From contig NZ_VIVL01000007.1 in assembly GCF_007828835.1 (NCBI RefSeq), forward strand, positions 124,001 to 188,000: a DNA stretch of 64,000 nucleotides, written 5' to 3'. Within the stretch, counting starts at the first letter, position 1, and each line of letters begins with the position of its first letter. Below the pieces are notes generated by a model that was not told the origin of the DNA, did no database searches, and worked only from the letters and a program-made list of their open reading frames with translations. Source of the DNA: Variovorax beijingensis (GTDB taxonomy: Bacteria > Pseudomonadota > Gammaproteobacteria > Burkholderiales > Burkholderiaceae_C). A program made the translations under genes and the position numbers. Positions 49,477 to 58,965 of this stretch are shown here, piece after piece.

Positions 49477-50937
49477 TCACGCCTTCGGCTGCGGCCGGCT
49501 GCCCCGCCGCTGCAGCACCGCCACCAGCAGGGCCGACGCCATCAGGTACACCAGCGCCACGCCGAACGCGCTCGCATAGCCCGCAGCATCCGGCGCACCG
49601 CCCAGCCGCCCGTAGAACAGGATGCCGATCAGCGCCACGCCCAGCGCATTGCTCGCCTGCTGCACCATCGACAGCACGCCCGACGCCACGCCGGCATGCT
49701 GCGGCGGCAGGCCGGCCAGCACGGTGGACACCAGTGGCGCCATCACCATGCCGAGCCCTGCGCCCTGCACCAGCAGCAGCGGCACCATCCATGCGACCAC
49801 GTGCGCGTGTCCGGCCCACCCCGCCACATTGACGAACTGCAATGCATGGCCCACGGCCAGCACCAAAGCGCCGAGCGCGATCGGCGGCTGGCCGCCGAAG
49901 CGGCGTGCCAGGCGCGCGCCGGCCATCGAGGTTGCAAAGAAGCCGACCGCCAGCGACGTGAAGACGAGGCCCGAACTCAGCGGGTCGAGCACCAGGCCTT
50001 GCTGCAGGTACAGCGCCAGCACGAAGTAGAGCGAGGCATTGCCGACATAGAAGGCCAGCGTGGTGAAAAGGCCCATGACGAAGCGCCGGTTCGCCAGCAG
50101 CACGGGCGCCACCAGTGGCGCACCGCCGTTCGCGGCCAGCCGACGCTGCTGGAAAGCGAACGCAGCGAGCAGGGGCAGCGAGGCGGCCAGGCACATCCAG
50201 CTCCACAGCGGCCAGCCCTGCTCGCGGCCTTCGACCAGCGGCAGCACCACGGCCACGGAGCCGGCCGCCACCAGCAGCATGCCGGCCAGGTCGAGCCGGC
50301 TGTTGCCGCCGTTGGCAAGCGGCGGAATGGCGCGCGGTGCGAGCACCAGCGCCAGCAGGCCGATCGGAACGTTGATGAGGAAGCAGCTGCGCCAGCCGAG
50401 TCCGCCCGGATCGGCATGGATCAGCAACCCGCCCACCAGCTGCCCGAGCGTGGCCCCGAGGCCCAGCGTGAGCCCGTAGGCCGCAAAGGCGCGCGCGCGG
50501 CTTTCACCGGTGTAGGCCAGGCCGATCATCGCCAGCACCTGCGGCTGCAGCAGTGCACCGGCCAGGCCCTGCAGCACGCGGGCCGCCACCAGCAGCTCGG
50601 CGTTGGGCGCGAGGCCGCAGGCGGCCGACGCCAGCGTGAACAGCAGCAGGCCCAGCATGAACATGCGGCGCCGGCCGAACAGGTCGCCGAGCCGCCCGCC
50701 GGTGATCAGGCCCGCGGCCGTGGCCAGGCCGTAGCCGGCCACCACCATCTGCAGGGTGCCCGCGGAGGCGCGCAGCTCGCGCTGCATCGAAGGCAGTGCC
50801 ACGTTGACGATGAAGAAGTCGAGCACCACCAGGAAGGTGCCGCTGAGCATGACCCAGAGGCCGAGGGTGCCGGCGCCGCGGCTTGCGGCGGAGGAAAACG
50901 ATGCTGCCGGGGCAGCGATGTTGGATGACTGCGACAT
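49477..50937 (-). CDS. MFS transporter, DHA2 family (EmrB/QacA-like, 14 helices)
   Basis: This 486-residue drug/proton antiporter has the DHA2 motifs: SGTFLVVLDFFIVNVALPSM in helix 1 (motif D1), GGRLGDLFGRRRMF (motif A) and RVLQGLAGALLQPQVLAMI. Length and helix count fit the 14-helix group. Start ATG at 50937. It lies 64 nt after the SnoaL-like gene on the same strand. An AraC regulator is divergent from that gene and probably induces both. Confidence 0.88.
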   Translation of the reverse strand: MSQSSNIAAPAASFSSAASRGAGTLGLWVMLSGTFLVVLDFFIVNVALPSMQRELRASAGTLQMVVAGYGLATAAGLITGGRLGDLFGRRRMFMLGLLLFTLASAACGLAPNAELLVAARVLQGLAGALLQPQVLAMIGLAYTGESRARAFAAYGLTLGLGATLGQLVGGLLIHADPGGLGWRSCFLINVPIGLLALVLAPRAIPPLANGGNSRLDLAGMLLVAAGSVAVVLPLVEGREQGWPLWSWMCLAASLPLLAAFAFQQRRLAANGGAPLVAPVLLANRRFVMGLFTTLAFYVGNASLYFVLALYLQQGLVLDPLSSGLVFTSLAVGFFATSMAGARLARRFGGQPPIALGALVLAVGHALQFVNVAGWAGHAHVVAWMVPLLLVQGAGLGMVMAPLVSTVLAGLPPQHAGVASGVLSMVQQASNALGVALIGILFYGRLGGAPDAAGYASAFGVALVYLMASALLVAVLQRRGSRPQPKA

Positions 50938-51001
50938 GATGGGTTCGAGTGTTGGGAGGGAGCGGCGCCGCGGCAATGACCTCGGAGGTCATCGCCGGGC
51001 T

Positions 51002-51388
51002 TCAGGCAGTGGGCGTCGGCAGGATGAACTGGTAGTCCACGGCGATGCGGCCGTCCTCGGCGAGCAGGAGAAACTCCAGGCCGAGCGCGGCAATGGGCCC
51101 GCCGGCGGCCGGAACCATGTGCCAATGGAACATCACCGCGCCATGCAGGAACTGCGCATCGCCCGCGGCCACGAAGCGGAAGCCGCCATCGCGCACGTTT
51201 TTTTCGTGCGAGCCGGTGACGCGCTGCTCCAGTGCCTCGTAGCCCTTCACCTGCAGCGTGCGCACGTAGTGCTCGCCTTCGGGCACCCACAGCCGGGCGA
51301 TGGCGGCGCGGCGCGCTGCGGCATCGGTTTCGTTCCAGGCCGCGACGTAGCGATCGGCGAGTTCGGCAAAAGAGATGTCGGTGGTCAT
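51002..51388 (-). CDS. SnoaL/NTF2-like fold protein
   Basis: This 128-residue protein has the small cone-like NTF2 fold: an N-terminal helix ELADRYVAAWNETDAAARRAAIARLW, then VPEGEHY and FRFVAAGDAQFLHGAVMFHWHMV strands. Members are isomerases, cyclases or ligand-binding proteins; the substrate here is unknown. The ATG at 51388 is the only start consistent with the fold. It is cotranscribed with the DHA2 exporter gene and faces the AraC regulator gene across 126 nt. Confidence 0.75.
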   Translation of the reverse strand: MTTDISFAELADRYVAAWNETDAAARRAAIARLWVPEGEHYVRTLQVKGYEALEQRVTGSHEKNVRDGGFRFVAAGDAQFLHGAVMFHWHMVPAAGGPIAALGLEFLLLAEDGRIAVDYQFILPTPTA

Positions 51389-51514
51389 GATCGGAATCCT
51401 TGCTGGCTTGGCGAAGTGGAAGAGCGAGGCTGCAGTTTCCAGCCCCAGGAGTGGACAGTGAATGCCTGCGAAGCCGATAATCTTGTCCATTCGTCCACCG
51501 CCACAGGAGCTCCG

Positions 51515-52441
51515 TTGGATCCGCTCGATGACGTGTTCGCCGCCATGCGCGTACGCAGCGCGCTCTATGCGCGGCTCGAGGCGCGCGCGCCCTGGGGCGT
51601 GAGCCTGGCTGGCGGAGAGAGCGCCCGCTTCGGCCTGGTGGTGCGCGGAAGCTGCCTGCTCGAAGTGCCGGGCGTGGCGCAGCCCGTGGCCCTGGCCGCA
51701 GGCGACTGCTATGTGCTCGCGCACGGCACGCCCTATGTGCTGCGCGACCATCCGGACACGCCCACGGTCAGCTGCGCGTCGGTGGTGCGCGACCGCATCG
51801 GCGGCGTGGTCGATCTGGGCGGCACCGGCACCGCCGCATCGGTGATCTGCGGCTGGTTCCATTTCGACCAGCGCGCGGCCCGGCCGCTGCTCGATCTGCT
51901 GCCCGTGCTGCTGCACGTCAAGATGGAGCAGGCGCGCGCCATCGCGCTGCAAGGCACCCTGCAGCTGCTTGCGATGGAAACCGGCGAGCCGGGCCTGGGC
52001 TCGGGCCTGCTCGTGAGCCGGCTGGCCGACATCGTGTTCGTGCAGGCGGTGCGCGCGCACGCCGCGGCGCAAGGGCAGGCGCAGACGGGCTGGCTCGGCG
52101 GACTGGCCGACGCGCGCATCGGCCCTGCGCTGCGCGCCATGCACAAGGACATGGCGCGCGACTGGACGGTGGAGACGCTGGCCTCGGCGGCCAGCCTGTC
52201 GCGCTCGGCATTTGCGCAGCGCTTTCGCGAAAAGGTCGGCCAGGCGCCGCTCGAATACCTGACGCACTGGCGCATGTTCAAGGCCGGCAACATGCTCGGC
52301 CAGGGCCATGCGGCCGTCGGCGCGATCGCAGGCGCGGTGGGCTATGAATCAGAAGCCGCGTTCAGCAAGGCCTTCAAGCGCCGGATGGGCATGGCCCCCG
52401 GCGCATGGCGTGCGGCGGCGCGCGAGAGCGTTGCCGCCTAG
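51515..52441 (+). CDS. AraC-family regulator with cupin sensor domain
   Basis: This 308-residue regulator has an N-terminal cupin-type sensor (ARAPWGVSLAGGESARFGLVVRG, AAGDCYVLAHGTPYVL) and a C-terminal pair of helix-turn-helix motifs (WTVETLASAASLSRSAFAQRFREKVG and AIAGAVGYESEAAFSKAFKRRMGMAPGAWR, recognised by FAQRF and FSKAFKRR). I start it at the TTG at 51515, which has AGGAG 6 nt upstream and begins LDPLDDVFAAMRVRSALY; the next ATG (51545) has no such site. It likely controls the divergent SnoaL-like and exporter genes. Confidence 0.87.
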   Translation: MDPLDDVFAAMRVRSALYARLEARAPWGVSLAGGESARFGLVVRGSCLLEVPGVAQPVALAAGDCYVLAHGTPYVLRDHPDTPTVSCASVVRDRIGGVVDLGGTGTAASVICGWFHFDQRAARPLLDLLPVLLHVKMEQARAIALQGTLQLLAMETGEPGLGSGLLVSRLADIVFVQAVRAHAAAQGQAQTGWLGGLADARIGPALRAMHKDMARDWTVETLASAASLSRSAFAQRFREKVGQAPLEYLTHWRMFKAGNMLGQGHAAVGAIAGAVGYESEAAFSKAFKRRMGMAPGAWRAAARESVAA

Positions 52442-53505
52442 GCGCCCGCAGGAAGGCCTGTCTTGATGCTGGCCGCGCGCTTGAACTGCGCCGCCGCAAA
52501 GGCCCACACCATGCGCGTGGCATCGGGCCCGCCCGGATCGCTGAAAAGCTTCGCGGCGGCGCCGCCGCTCCATGCATGCCCGAGTCCCGCGATCTCGCAC
52601 AGCACGACCAGCGTGCGGCCCTTGCGCCGAAACTCGGTCACCCGCATGGCATGCCGCTTGCCGCGCTGCAGCGTGCGCGTCAGCCCCGGCTTGGCGCCCA
52701 TGGCCGTGGCCCACACGGCCGCGCTGTTGACGGCATTGCTCGGCGCCACCACGGCATCGGCGTCGCCATGGATCACCAGCATCGGCGGCAGGGTCGCGAA
52801 CACGGCGGCCGCGCCCATGGCCTTGCCGACCGCGGTGGTCGGCATCGGCGGCGTGTGCTGCCCGCGCATTGCGCCCAGGGCCGTGGCCGAGGATTTCGCC
52901 GCGCCCGGCGCCACGCCCGAATGCATGGCCACGGCGCGAAAGCGCTGCGGATAGCGCGTGGCAAGCAGCGCCGCCATGCTGGCCCCCGCCGACAGGCCGG
53001 CCAGCGCAATGCGCTCGCGGTCCACCGGATAGAGCATGCAGGCCTGGTCGATGGCCGCCATCAAGGTGGCGGCTTCGGCGTCGGCCTTGCCCGAACGCCG
53101 CTCGTACCAGTTCCAGCAGCCTTGGGGATGGGCCAGCCTGTCCTGCTCCAGGTAGAGCACCAGGAATCGCTGGCGCACCGCGAGCGCGTTCATGCGCGTG
53201 CTGGCCGCGAAGTCGCGCCCGGTCTGGCCGCAGCCGTGCAGCATGACCATGAGCGGCAGCTTCTCGCCGGGCTGCAGCTTCAGGTCGGCCGGACGGAACA
53301 GGTGGTAGCCGCGCGCACCGCCGGGGCCCAGTGCCATGCCGCCGAGCCAGTCGCCCTTGCCCGGCGGCGGCTTGAGCCGCTTGGCCGCTGCGCGCTGCAC
53401 CTGGCCGGCCACGCGCTTGCTGTTGCCGAGCGTGATCTTCGTGAGTGCCTTCAGGTTGCGCTCGTATGCGCGGGCGAACAGGGAAGCGGTGGAACGACGG
53501 GCCAT
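52438..53505 (-). CDS. PHB depolymerase/LpqC-type esterase
   Basis: This 355-residue alpha/beta hydrolase belongs to the poly(3-hydroxybutyrate) depolymerase family of esterases. The oxyanion region is LMVMLHGCGQTGRDFA, the nucleophile is Ser172 in ALAGLSAGASMAALLA, and the acid and base lie in VIHGDADAVVAPSNA and the later GLGHAWSGG. There is no clear signal peptide; the basic N-terminus resembles intracellular or feruloyl-esterase-like members. The start could also be the GTG 6 nt earlier. The AraC gene is convergent and overlaps its end by 4 nt. Confidence 0.82.
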   Translation of the reverse strand: MARRSTASLFARAYERNLKALTKITLGNSKRVAGQVQRAAAKRLKPPPGKGDWLGGMALGPGGARGYHLFRPADLKLQPGEKLPLMVMLHGCGQTGRDFAASTRMNALAVRQRFLVLYLEQDRLAHPQGCWNWYERRSGKADAEAATLMAAIDQACMLYPVDRERIALAGLSAGASMAALLATRYPQRFRAVAMHSGVAPGAAKSSATALGAMRGQHTPPMPTTAVGKAMGAAAVFATLPPMLVIHGDADAVVAPSNAVNSAAVWATAMGAKPGLTRTLQRGKRHAMRVTEFRRKGRTLVVLCEIAGLGHAWSGGAAAKLFSDPGGPDATRMVWAFAAAQFKRAASIKTGLPAGA

Positions 53506-53550
53506 GGGCACAGTGTGAGGGCAAAGCGCCGGCCGTCCAAACAGGCGGCC

Positions 53551-54471
53551 CTAGTAGATCTCCGGCACGATCATGCTGGCCGGCACCGGCTGGCGCAGGT
53601 AGTCCGCATGGCGCTCGCGCGCGGGCAGTTCCACCGGCGGATGCGGCACTTCCTGGTAGGGCAGCTGGCCCAGCAGGTGGCTGATGCAGTTCAGCCGCGC
53701 CTTCTTCTTGTCGACCGCCTGCACCACCCACCACGGCGCTTCGGGAATGTGGGTGCGCTCCAGCATGATCTCCTTCGCCTTGGTGTATTCCTCCCAGCGG
53801 CGGCGGCTCTCGAGGTCCATGGGGCTCAGCTTCCATTGCTTGAGCGGATCGTGGATGCGGCCCAAGAAGCGCATGTGCTGCTCGTCGTCGGTGATGGAGA
53901 ACCAGTACTTGATGAGCTTGATGCCCGAGCGCACCAGCATCTTCTCGAACTCCGGCACGGTGCGGAAGAACTCCTCGTATTCGTCGTCTGAGCAAAAGCC
54001 CATCACGCGCTCCACGCCGGCGCGGTTGTACCAGCTGCGGTCGAACAGCACCATCTCGCCGGCCGCCGGCAGGTGCGCGGCGTAGCGCTGGAAATACCAC
54101 TGCGTGCGTTCGCGGTCGTTGGGCGCCGGCAGCGCGGCCACGCGGGCCACGCGCGGATTCAGGCGCTGCGTGATGCGCTTGATGACACCGCCCTTGCCCG
54201 CCGCGTCGCGGCCTTCGAAAAGAATGACCACCTTCTGCTTGCTGTGCTGCACCCAGTCCTGCAGCTTCACGAGCTCGCCCTGCAGCCGGAACAGTTCCTT
54301 GAAGTAGGCCTGGCGCGCGGCCTTGTCGCCCATGCGCGCGGCGGGGTCGAGGCCGTCGATGTTGCGGTCCTCGATCTCCAGTTCGAGCTCCTCGTCGTAG
54401 CTGTCGATCAAGTCGCGGGCGATGCGTTGCATCAGGTCTTCGTGGTCTGGAAGTGCGCTCGTCAGCATCAT
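53551..54471 (-). CDS. ppk2: Polyphosphate kinase 2 family protein
   Basis: This 306-residue P-loop kinase transfers phosphate between polyphosphate and nucleoside diphosphates. Walker A is FEGRDAAGKGGVIKRI (about residues 85-100), the lid and Walker B region is GEMVLFDRSWYNRAGVERVMG, and the one-domain length fits class I PPK2. The N-terminal helix region ends in a positively charged stretch before the core. The ATG at 54471 or the adjacent one at 54468 is the start; the open frame further upstream overlaps the divergent promoter. The transporter gene at 54567 is divergent. Confidence 0.9.
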   Translation of the reverse strand: MMLTSALPDHEDLMQRIARDLIDSYDEELELEIEDRNIDGLDPAARMGDKAARQAYFKELFRLQGELVKLQDWVQHSKQKVVILFEGRDAAGKGGVIKRITQRLNPRVARVAALPAPNDRERTQWYFQRYAAHLPAAGEMVLFDRSWYNRAGVERVMGFCSDDEYEEFFRTVPEFEKMLVRSGIKLIKYWFSITDDEQHMRFLGRIHDPLKQWKLSPMDLESRRRWEEYTKAKEIMLERTHIPEAPWWVVQAVDKKKARLNCISHLLGQLPYQEVPHPPVELPARERHADYLRQPVPASMIVPEIY

Positions 54472-54566
54472 GGGGAAAAGGGCGGTGTGGAGTGGAACGG
54501 GGCATGCTGCCCGCCGCATATGACCATTGCGTGACGCTCCGCGGGCCACCGACACGAAGTTGTCAC

Positions 54567-55658
54567 ATGCGGCGGACACCATCCGGGGCACACCTTCCGT
54601 CCTTCCTGATTCAACGCACCTTGCCGGCACTCCATGACCTGGCCGCCAATTCATATGGCGGCGACGAAGCCGGACTGATCTGCGGCTACCTGTTCGACGC
54701 CGATGCGTCGGAGCCCGTACGGGCGATCGGCTCGGTGCAGGCTGCGGCATGGCTCGGTGAGCAGGGCGGCAACGGAATCGCAAGCAATGCCTACGCGTGG
54801 CTGCACTTCAACCTGAGCCATGCGCAGGCCGAGCGCTGGCTCGTGCGGCACGCGAAGCTCTCCGACACCTTCTACGAAACGCTGCACGAGGGCCTGCCCT
54901 CCACGCGCATCGAGCGCGCCGACGATTCGCTGATCGCGGTCATCAACGACGTGCACTTCGAGTTCAGCTTCGAGCCCTCGGACATCTCCACTCTCTGGAT
55001 CAGCGTGGGGCCGCGGCTGGTGGTCACGGCGCGCACCAAGCCGCTGCGCTCGGTAGATGCGCTGCGCACGGCGGTCAAGGCCGGCGATGCGCCGCGCTCG
55101 AGCACCGAACTGCTCGAGCACCTGCTGCGCGCGCAGGCCGACGTGCTGGTGAAGATCGTGCGCGGCGTCACTTCGCGCATCGACCGCATCGAGGACGAGC
55201 TGCTGGCCGGCCGGCTCGACCACAAGCGCGCGCGGCTCGGCGTGCTGCGCCGGCTGCTGGTACGGCTGCAGCGCCTGCTGGCGCCCGAACCCGCCGCGCT
55301 CTTCCGCCTGCTGCAGAGGCCGCCGGCCTGGATGTCGGAGCCCGACGCGCAGGAGCTGCGCGGCTCGACGGAGGAGTTCTCGGTGGTGCTGCGCGACATG
55401 CAGGCGCTGCAGGAGCGCATCAAGCTGCTGCAGGAAGAAATCGCGGCCAACGTGAACGAGGACAACAACCGCAGCCTGTTCGTGCTGACGGTGGTGACCG
55501 TGCTCGCGCTGCCGATCAACATCCTGGCGGGCCTGTTCGGCATGAACGTGGGTGGCATTCCGCTGGCCGAGCACAAGCACGGGTTCTGGATCGTGGTGGC
55601 GATCGTCGCGAGCTTCACCGCGGTGGCCGCCTGGGCGGCTTTTCGCAAGAAGCGCTGA
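54567..55658 (+). CDS. zntB: CorA-family divalent cation transporter, ZntB-like
   Basis: This 363-residue protein has a large cytoplasmic N-terminal funnel domain and two C-terminal membrane helices. The channel signature GMN is present in LPINILAGLFGMNVGGIPL. ZntB members move zinc or other divalent cations; CorA moves magnesium. The sequence NAYAWLHFNLSHAQAERWL near the N-terminus is typical of ZntB. The ATG at 54567 was chosen as homology begins there. It is divergent from ppk2 across 95 nt. Confidence 0.85.
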   Translation: MRRTPSGAHLPSFLIQRTLPALHDLAANSYGGDEAGLICGYLFDADASEPVRAIGSVQAAAWLGEQGGNGIASNAYAWLHFNLSHAQAERWLVRHAKLSDTFYETLHEGLPSTRIERADDSLIAVINDVHFEFSFEPSDISTLWISVGPRLVVTARTKPLRSVDALRTAVKAGDAPRSSTELLEHLLRAQADVLVKIVRGVTSRIDRIEDELLAGRLDHKRARLGVLRRLLVRLQRLLAPEPAALFRLLQRPPAWMSEPDAQELRGSTEEFSVVLRDMQALQERIKLLQEEIAANVNEDNNRSLFVLTVVTVLALPINILAGLFGMNVGGIPLAEHKHGFWIVVAIVASFTAVAAWAAFRKKR

Positions 55659-55755
55659 GCCGCGTCGTCCGCCGCAGTAATGCTATTTATTTAATAGCAA
55701 CCACAATAGCATCCATGCGCCCGCATCGATGTTCCAGACCCAATAGAATGCCAAT

Positions 55756-56613
55756 GTGTCCTCCATTCTCAATGCCGATCTGCACTGCCATTCCGTGGTT
55801 TCCGACGGCACCTTGACGCCCGAAGAACTGGCCGCGCGCGCCGCCGCCAACGGGGTCGAGCTCTGGGCGCTCACCGACCACGACGAGGTCGGCGGCCAGC
55901 ACCGCGCGGCCGCCGCGGCGCGTGCCCACGGCATCCGCTATCTCACCGGCACCGAGATCTCGGTGACCTTCGCCAACGAGACCGTGCACATCGTCGGCCT
56001 GGGCTTCGACCCCGACGACGCCGCGATGACGCAGGGCCTCTACGACACGCGCGGCGGCCGCGGCAAGCGCGCGCAGGAAATGTCCGAGGGGCTGGCCAAG
56101 GTCGGCATCCACGGCGCCTACGACGGCGCGCTCAAGTTCGTCGGCAATCCCGAGCTGATCTCGCGCACCCACTTCGCGCGCTTCCTGGTCGAGCAGGGCC
56201 ACTGCCGCGACACGCCCGAGGTGTTCCGCAAGTACCTGACCGAAGGCAAGCCCGGCTATGTGCCGCACCGCTGGGCTTCGCTGAAGGATGCGGTGCACTG
56301 GATCACGGCCGCCAAGGGCATGGCCGTCATCGCGCATCCGGGGCGCTACAAGTTCACCGCGAACGAGGAATACGCGCTGTTCCTCGAGTTCAAGGCGCAT
56401 GGCGGGCAGGCGATCGAAGTCGTCACCGGCAGCCATACGACAGCCGAATACGTCGAGTACGCCGACAAGGCGCTCGAGTTCGATTTCGCCGCCTCGCGCG
56501 GCAGCGATTTCCACAGCCCCGACGAAAGCCATTGCGATCTCGGCAAGCTGCCACCGTTGCCCGGTGCGCTCACGCCGGTGTGGGAACTGCTCAGCCACCG
56601 CATCCAGCAGTGA
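55756..56613 (+). CDS. PHP-domain phosphoesterase (RNase AM/nucleoside bisphosphatase type)
   Basis: This 285-residue enzyme has the PHP metal site: ADLHCHSVVSDGTLTPEEL with His10 and His12, ALTDHDEVGG, and a third ligand group in AVIAHPGRY and SRGSDFHSPDE. Relatives such as E. coli YciV/RNase AM remove 5' nucleotides or hydrolyse 3',5'-nucleoside bisphosphates. The start is GTG at 55756. Its stop overlaps the GTG of the DMT transporter gene, so the two are coupled. Confidence 0.88.
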   Translation: MSSILNADLHCHSVVSDGTLTPEELAARAAANGVELWALTDHDEVGGQHRAAAAARAHGIRYLTGTEISVTFANETVHIVGLGFDPDDAAMTQGLYDTRGGRGKRAQEMSEGLAKVGIHGAYDGALKFVGNPELISRTHFARFLVEQGHCRDTPEVFRKYLTEGKPGYVPHRWASLKDAVHWITAAKGMAVIAHPGRYKFTANEEYALFLEFKAHGGQAIEVVTGSHTTAEYVEYADKALEFDFAASRGSDFHSPDESHCDLGKLPPLPGALTPVWELLSHRIQQ

Positions 56614-57587
56614 GCGAGAGCCCCGGGTCCGGCAGCGGCAGCGCGGCAACGGCGGCACTGGCGAACGCCCGCGCCGCGGCGCGGCAGACGCGCGATCTCG
56701 AATCGGAGCGCATCCTCGCGGGCATCGGCATGGTGCTGGTGGCGGTGGCCTGCTTTGCCACGCTCGATACCGCCACCAAGACCTCCACCGCCGCCGTGCC
56801 CATTCTGATGGGCGTGTGGTTCCGCTATGCCTTCCAGGCCGTGGCCACCACCGCGGTGCTGCTGCCGCGGCACGGCACGGCCCTGCTGCGCACGCAGCAC
56901 CCGCGCTACCAGTTGCTGCGCGGCGCGCTGCTGCTGGTGTCGAGCACGCTGGCCTTCCTGAGCCTGCGCTACATGCCGCTGGCCGAGTTCACCTCCATCG
57001 TGCTCATCGCCCCGCTCGTCATCACCCTGCTTGCGGCCACCACGCTCAAGGAGCAGGTCTCCGCGCTGCGCTGGGTGCTGGTGGCCGGCGGCTTCGCCGG
57101 CACGCTGGTCATCCTGCGCCCGGGCGGCGATGCATTCAGCTGGGCCGTGCTGCTGCCGATCGGGCTGGTGCTGACCAACGCATGGTTCCAGGTGCTCACG
57201 AGCAAGCTGGCGCAGACCGAGAATCCGCTCACGATGCATTTCTATACCGGCTGGGTGGGCGCGCTGATCGCCTCGCTGGCGTTGCCCTTCGTATGGACGG
57301 CCCTGCCCTCGTGGCACTGGTGGGCGCTGCTGTGCCTCATGGGGTTCATGGGCACGGTGGGACACTTCATCCTCATCCTGGCCTACCAGCGCGCACCCGC
57401 ATCCACGCTTACGCCGTATCTCTATGCGCAGATCGCCTTTGCGATGCTCGGCGGCTGGCTGGTCTTTTCCCACGTGCCGGACCGCTTCTCGCTCATCGGC
57501 ATGTCGATGATCGCAGTCTGCGGTGCGGCCGGCGCCTGGCTCACGGTGCGCGAGCGCCGCGTGCCGATCGAGCCGGCCGAATCCTGA
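56610..57587 (+). CDS. DMT-superfamily transporter (EamA, ten helices)
   Basis: This 325-residue protein has two EamA repeats of five helices each. Landmarks are LVAVACFATLDTATKTSTAAVP, RGALLLVSSTLAFLSLRYMPLAEFTS and LMGFMGTVGHFILILAYQRAPAS. EamA members export amino acids or other metabolites. Translation starts with GTG at 56610 within the stop of the PHP gene, and an alanine/arginine-rich N-terminal tail of about 35 residues precedes the first helix. The YciO-type gene follows by 15 nt. Confidence 0.85.
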   Translation: MSESPGSGSGSAATAALANARAAARQTRDLESERILAGIGMVLVAVACFATLDTATKTSTAAVPILMGVWFRYAFQAVATTAVLLPRHGTALLRTQHPRYQLLRGALLLVSSTLAFLSLRYMPLAEFTSIVLIAPLVITLLAATTLKEQVSALRWVLVAGGFAGTLVILRPGGDAFSWAVLLPIGLVLTNAWFQVLTSKLAQTENPLTMHFYTGWVGALIASLALPFVWTALPSWHWWALLCLMGFMGTVGHFILILAYQRAPASTLTPYLYAQIAFAMLGGWLVFSHVPDRFSLIGMSMIAVCGAAGAWLTVRERRVPIEPAES

Positions 57588-57602
57588 TCAGGAGTCTTTT
57601 TC

Positions 57603-58238
57603 ATGGCCCAGTATTTCGAAGTCCACCCCGAGAACCCGCAGCAGCGGCTTCTCAAGCAGGCCGCCGCGCTTTTGCAGCGCGGAGAGATCGTGGCCGTGCC
57701 CACCGATTCGAGCTACGCGCTGGCCTGCCACCTCGACGACAAGGACGCGGTCGACCAGCTGCGCCGCATCCGCCAGGTCGACGAGAAGCACCATCTCACG
57801 CTCATCTGCCGCGACCTGAGCGAGCTGGCCAACTACGCGCGCGTCGACAACAAGCAGTACCGGCTGCTGAAGGCCGCCACGCCTGGGCCCTACACCTTCC
57901 TGCTCGAAGCCACCAAGGAGGTGCCGCGGCGCGTGAGCCATCCGCAGCGCAAGACCATCGGCCTGCGCGTGCCCGACCACAAGGTGCTGCTCGAATTGCT
58001 GATGCTGCACGGCGCACCGCTGCTGGCCACGACCCTGATCGCGCCCGGCGAGACCGAGGCGCTGAACGACGCGCAGACCATCCGCGAGCGTTTCGAAAAG
58101 CAGATCGGCGCCGTCATCGACGCCGGCGCCTGCCCCTCGCAACCGACCACCGTGGTGGACCTCACGCCCATGGGCTCGGGCGACGATCCGGTGGTGGTGC
58201 GGCAGGGCCGCGGCGCGCTGGCGGTGCTTGGCCTCTGA
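57603..58238 (+). CDS. yciO: YrdC/Sua5-family protein, YciO subgroup
   Basis: This 211-residue protein has the threonylcarbamoyl-AMP synthase fold: VAVPTDSSYALACHLDDKDA, KHHLTLICRDLSELANYA and GPYTFLLEATKEVPRR. The YciO subgroup, recognised by the DSSYALAC and PQRKTIGLRVPDH elements, is related to TsaC/Sua5 but does not always make the t6A intermediate; its role in RNA metabolism is less clear. AGGAG lies upstream of the ATG. It is the third gene of the PHP-DMT-yciO operon. Confidence 0.88.
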   Translation: MAQYFEVHPENPQQRLLKQAAALLQRGEIVAVPTDSSYALACHLDDKDAVDQLRRIRQVDEKHHLTLICRDLSELANYARVDNKQYRLLKAATPGPYTFLLEATKEVPRRVSHPQRKTIGLRVPDHKVLLELLMLHGAPLLATTLIAPGETEALNDAQTIRERFEKQIGAVIDAGACPSQPTTVVDLTPMGSGDDPVVVRQGRGALAVLGL

Positions 58239-58281
58239 CAAGCGGCACCGCAGCCTTCACTCCGTCTGACACAATCGCGCA

Positions 58282-58953
58282 GTGGATATTTCCAACCTGA
58301 TACAGACCGTACTTATTTACGCTTTGCCCGTGGTCTTCGCGATCACGGTGCACGAGGCGGCGCATGGCTATGTGGCGCGCCATTTCGGCGACAACACCGC
58401 CGAGGCGATGGGCCGCGTCACGCTCAACCCGATCAAGCACATCGATCCCATCGGGACCATCCTGATGCCGCTGATGCTGTACTTCGCAACCTCCGGGGCC
58501 TTCCTGTTCGGCTATGCCAAGCCGGTGCCGGTGAACTTCGGGCGGCTGCGCCATCCGAAGCGCGACATGATCTGGGTGGCTCTGGCAGGGCCTGCGTCCA
58601 ATTTCGTGCAAGCCATCATCTGGGCGCTGGTGCTCGTGGCACTCGTTGCGGCCGGCATCGATGAAACCTTTTTCATCAAGATGGCGCAGGGCGGCGTGCT
58701 GGTCAACCTGGTGATGTGGGCCTTCAATCTCTTTCCGCTGCCTCCGCTCGACGGCGGCCGCGTTCTTGCAGGCCTGCTGCCCAACGGGCCGGCGCAGAAT
58801 TTCCTGGCACGCATCGAGCCCTTCGGTTTCTTCATCGTGATGGGCCTGGTGCTCGCGGGCATCGTCAGCACCTTCTGGCTGCGTCCGCTGATGGACGTCG
58901 GCTACGCGGCCATCAACCTGCTCATCTCACCGCTCACGGCTTTGCTGCGTTAA
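58282..58953 (+). CDS. Site-2-type metalloprotease (peptidase M50)
   Basis: This 223-residue membrane protease has about six helices. The zinc site HEAAH (His24, Glu25, His28) lies in helix 1 and the third ligand Asp in NLFPLPPLDGGRVLAGLLP. No PDZ domain is present, placing it in the compact M50 group next to trpS in many beta-proteobacteria. Such enzymes cut transmembrane anti-sigma factors or remnant signal peptides. The start is the GTG at 58282. trpS follows 12 nt later, so they are probably cotranscribed. Confidence 0.88.
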   Translation: MDISNLIQTVLIYALPVVFAITVHEAAHGYVARHFGDNTAEAMGRVTLNPIKHIDPIGTILMPLMLYFATSGAFLFGYAKPVPVNFGRLRHPKRDMIWVALAGPASNFVQAIIWALVLVALVAAGIDETFFIKMAQGGVLVNLVMWAFNLFPLPPLDGGRVLAGLLPNGPAQNFLARIEPFGFFIVMGLVLAGIVSTFWLRPLMDVGYAAINLLISPLTALLR

Positions 58954-58965
58954 GTTCCTCCTCCC

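Noticed and set aside
47929..50928. Plus-strand open frame of about 1000 codons
   Set aside because: It is antisense to urtA and the DHA2 exporter, both with clear families, and crosses a palindromic repeat. No domain is recognisable in it.
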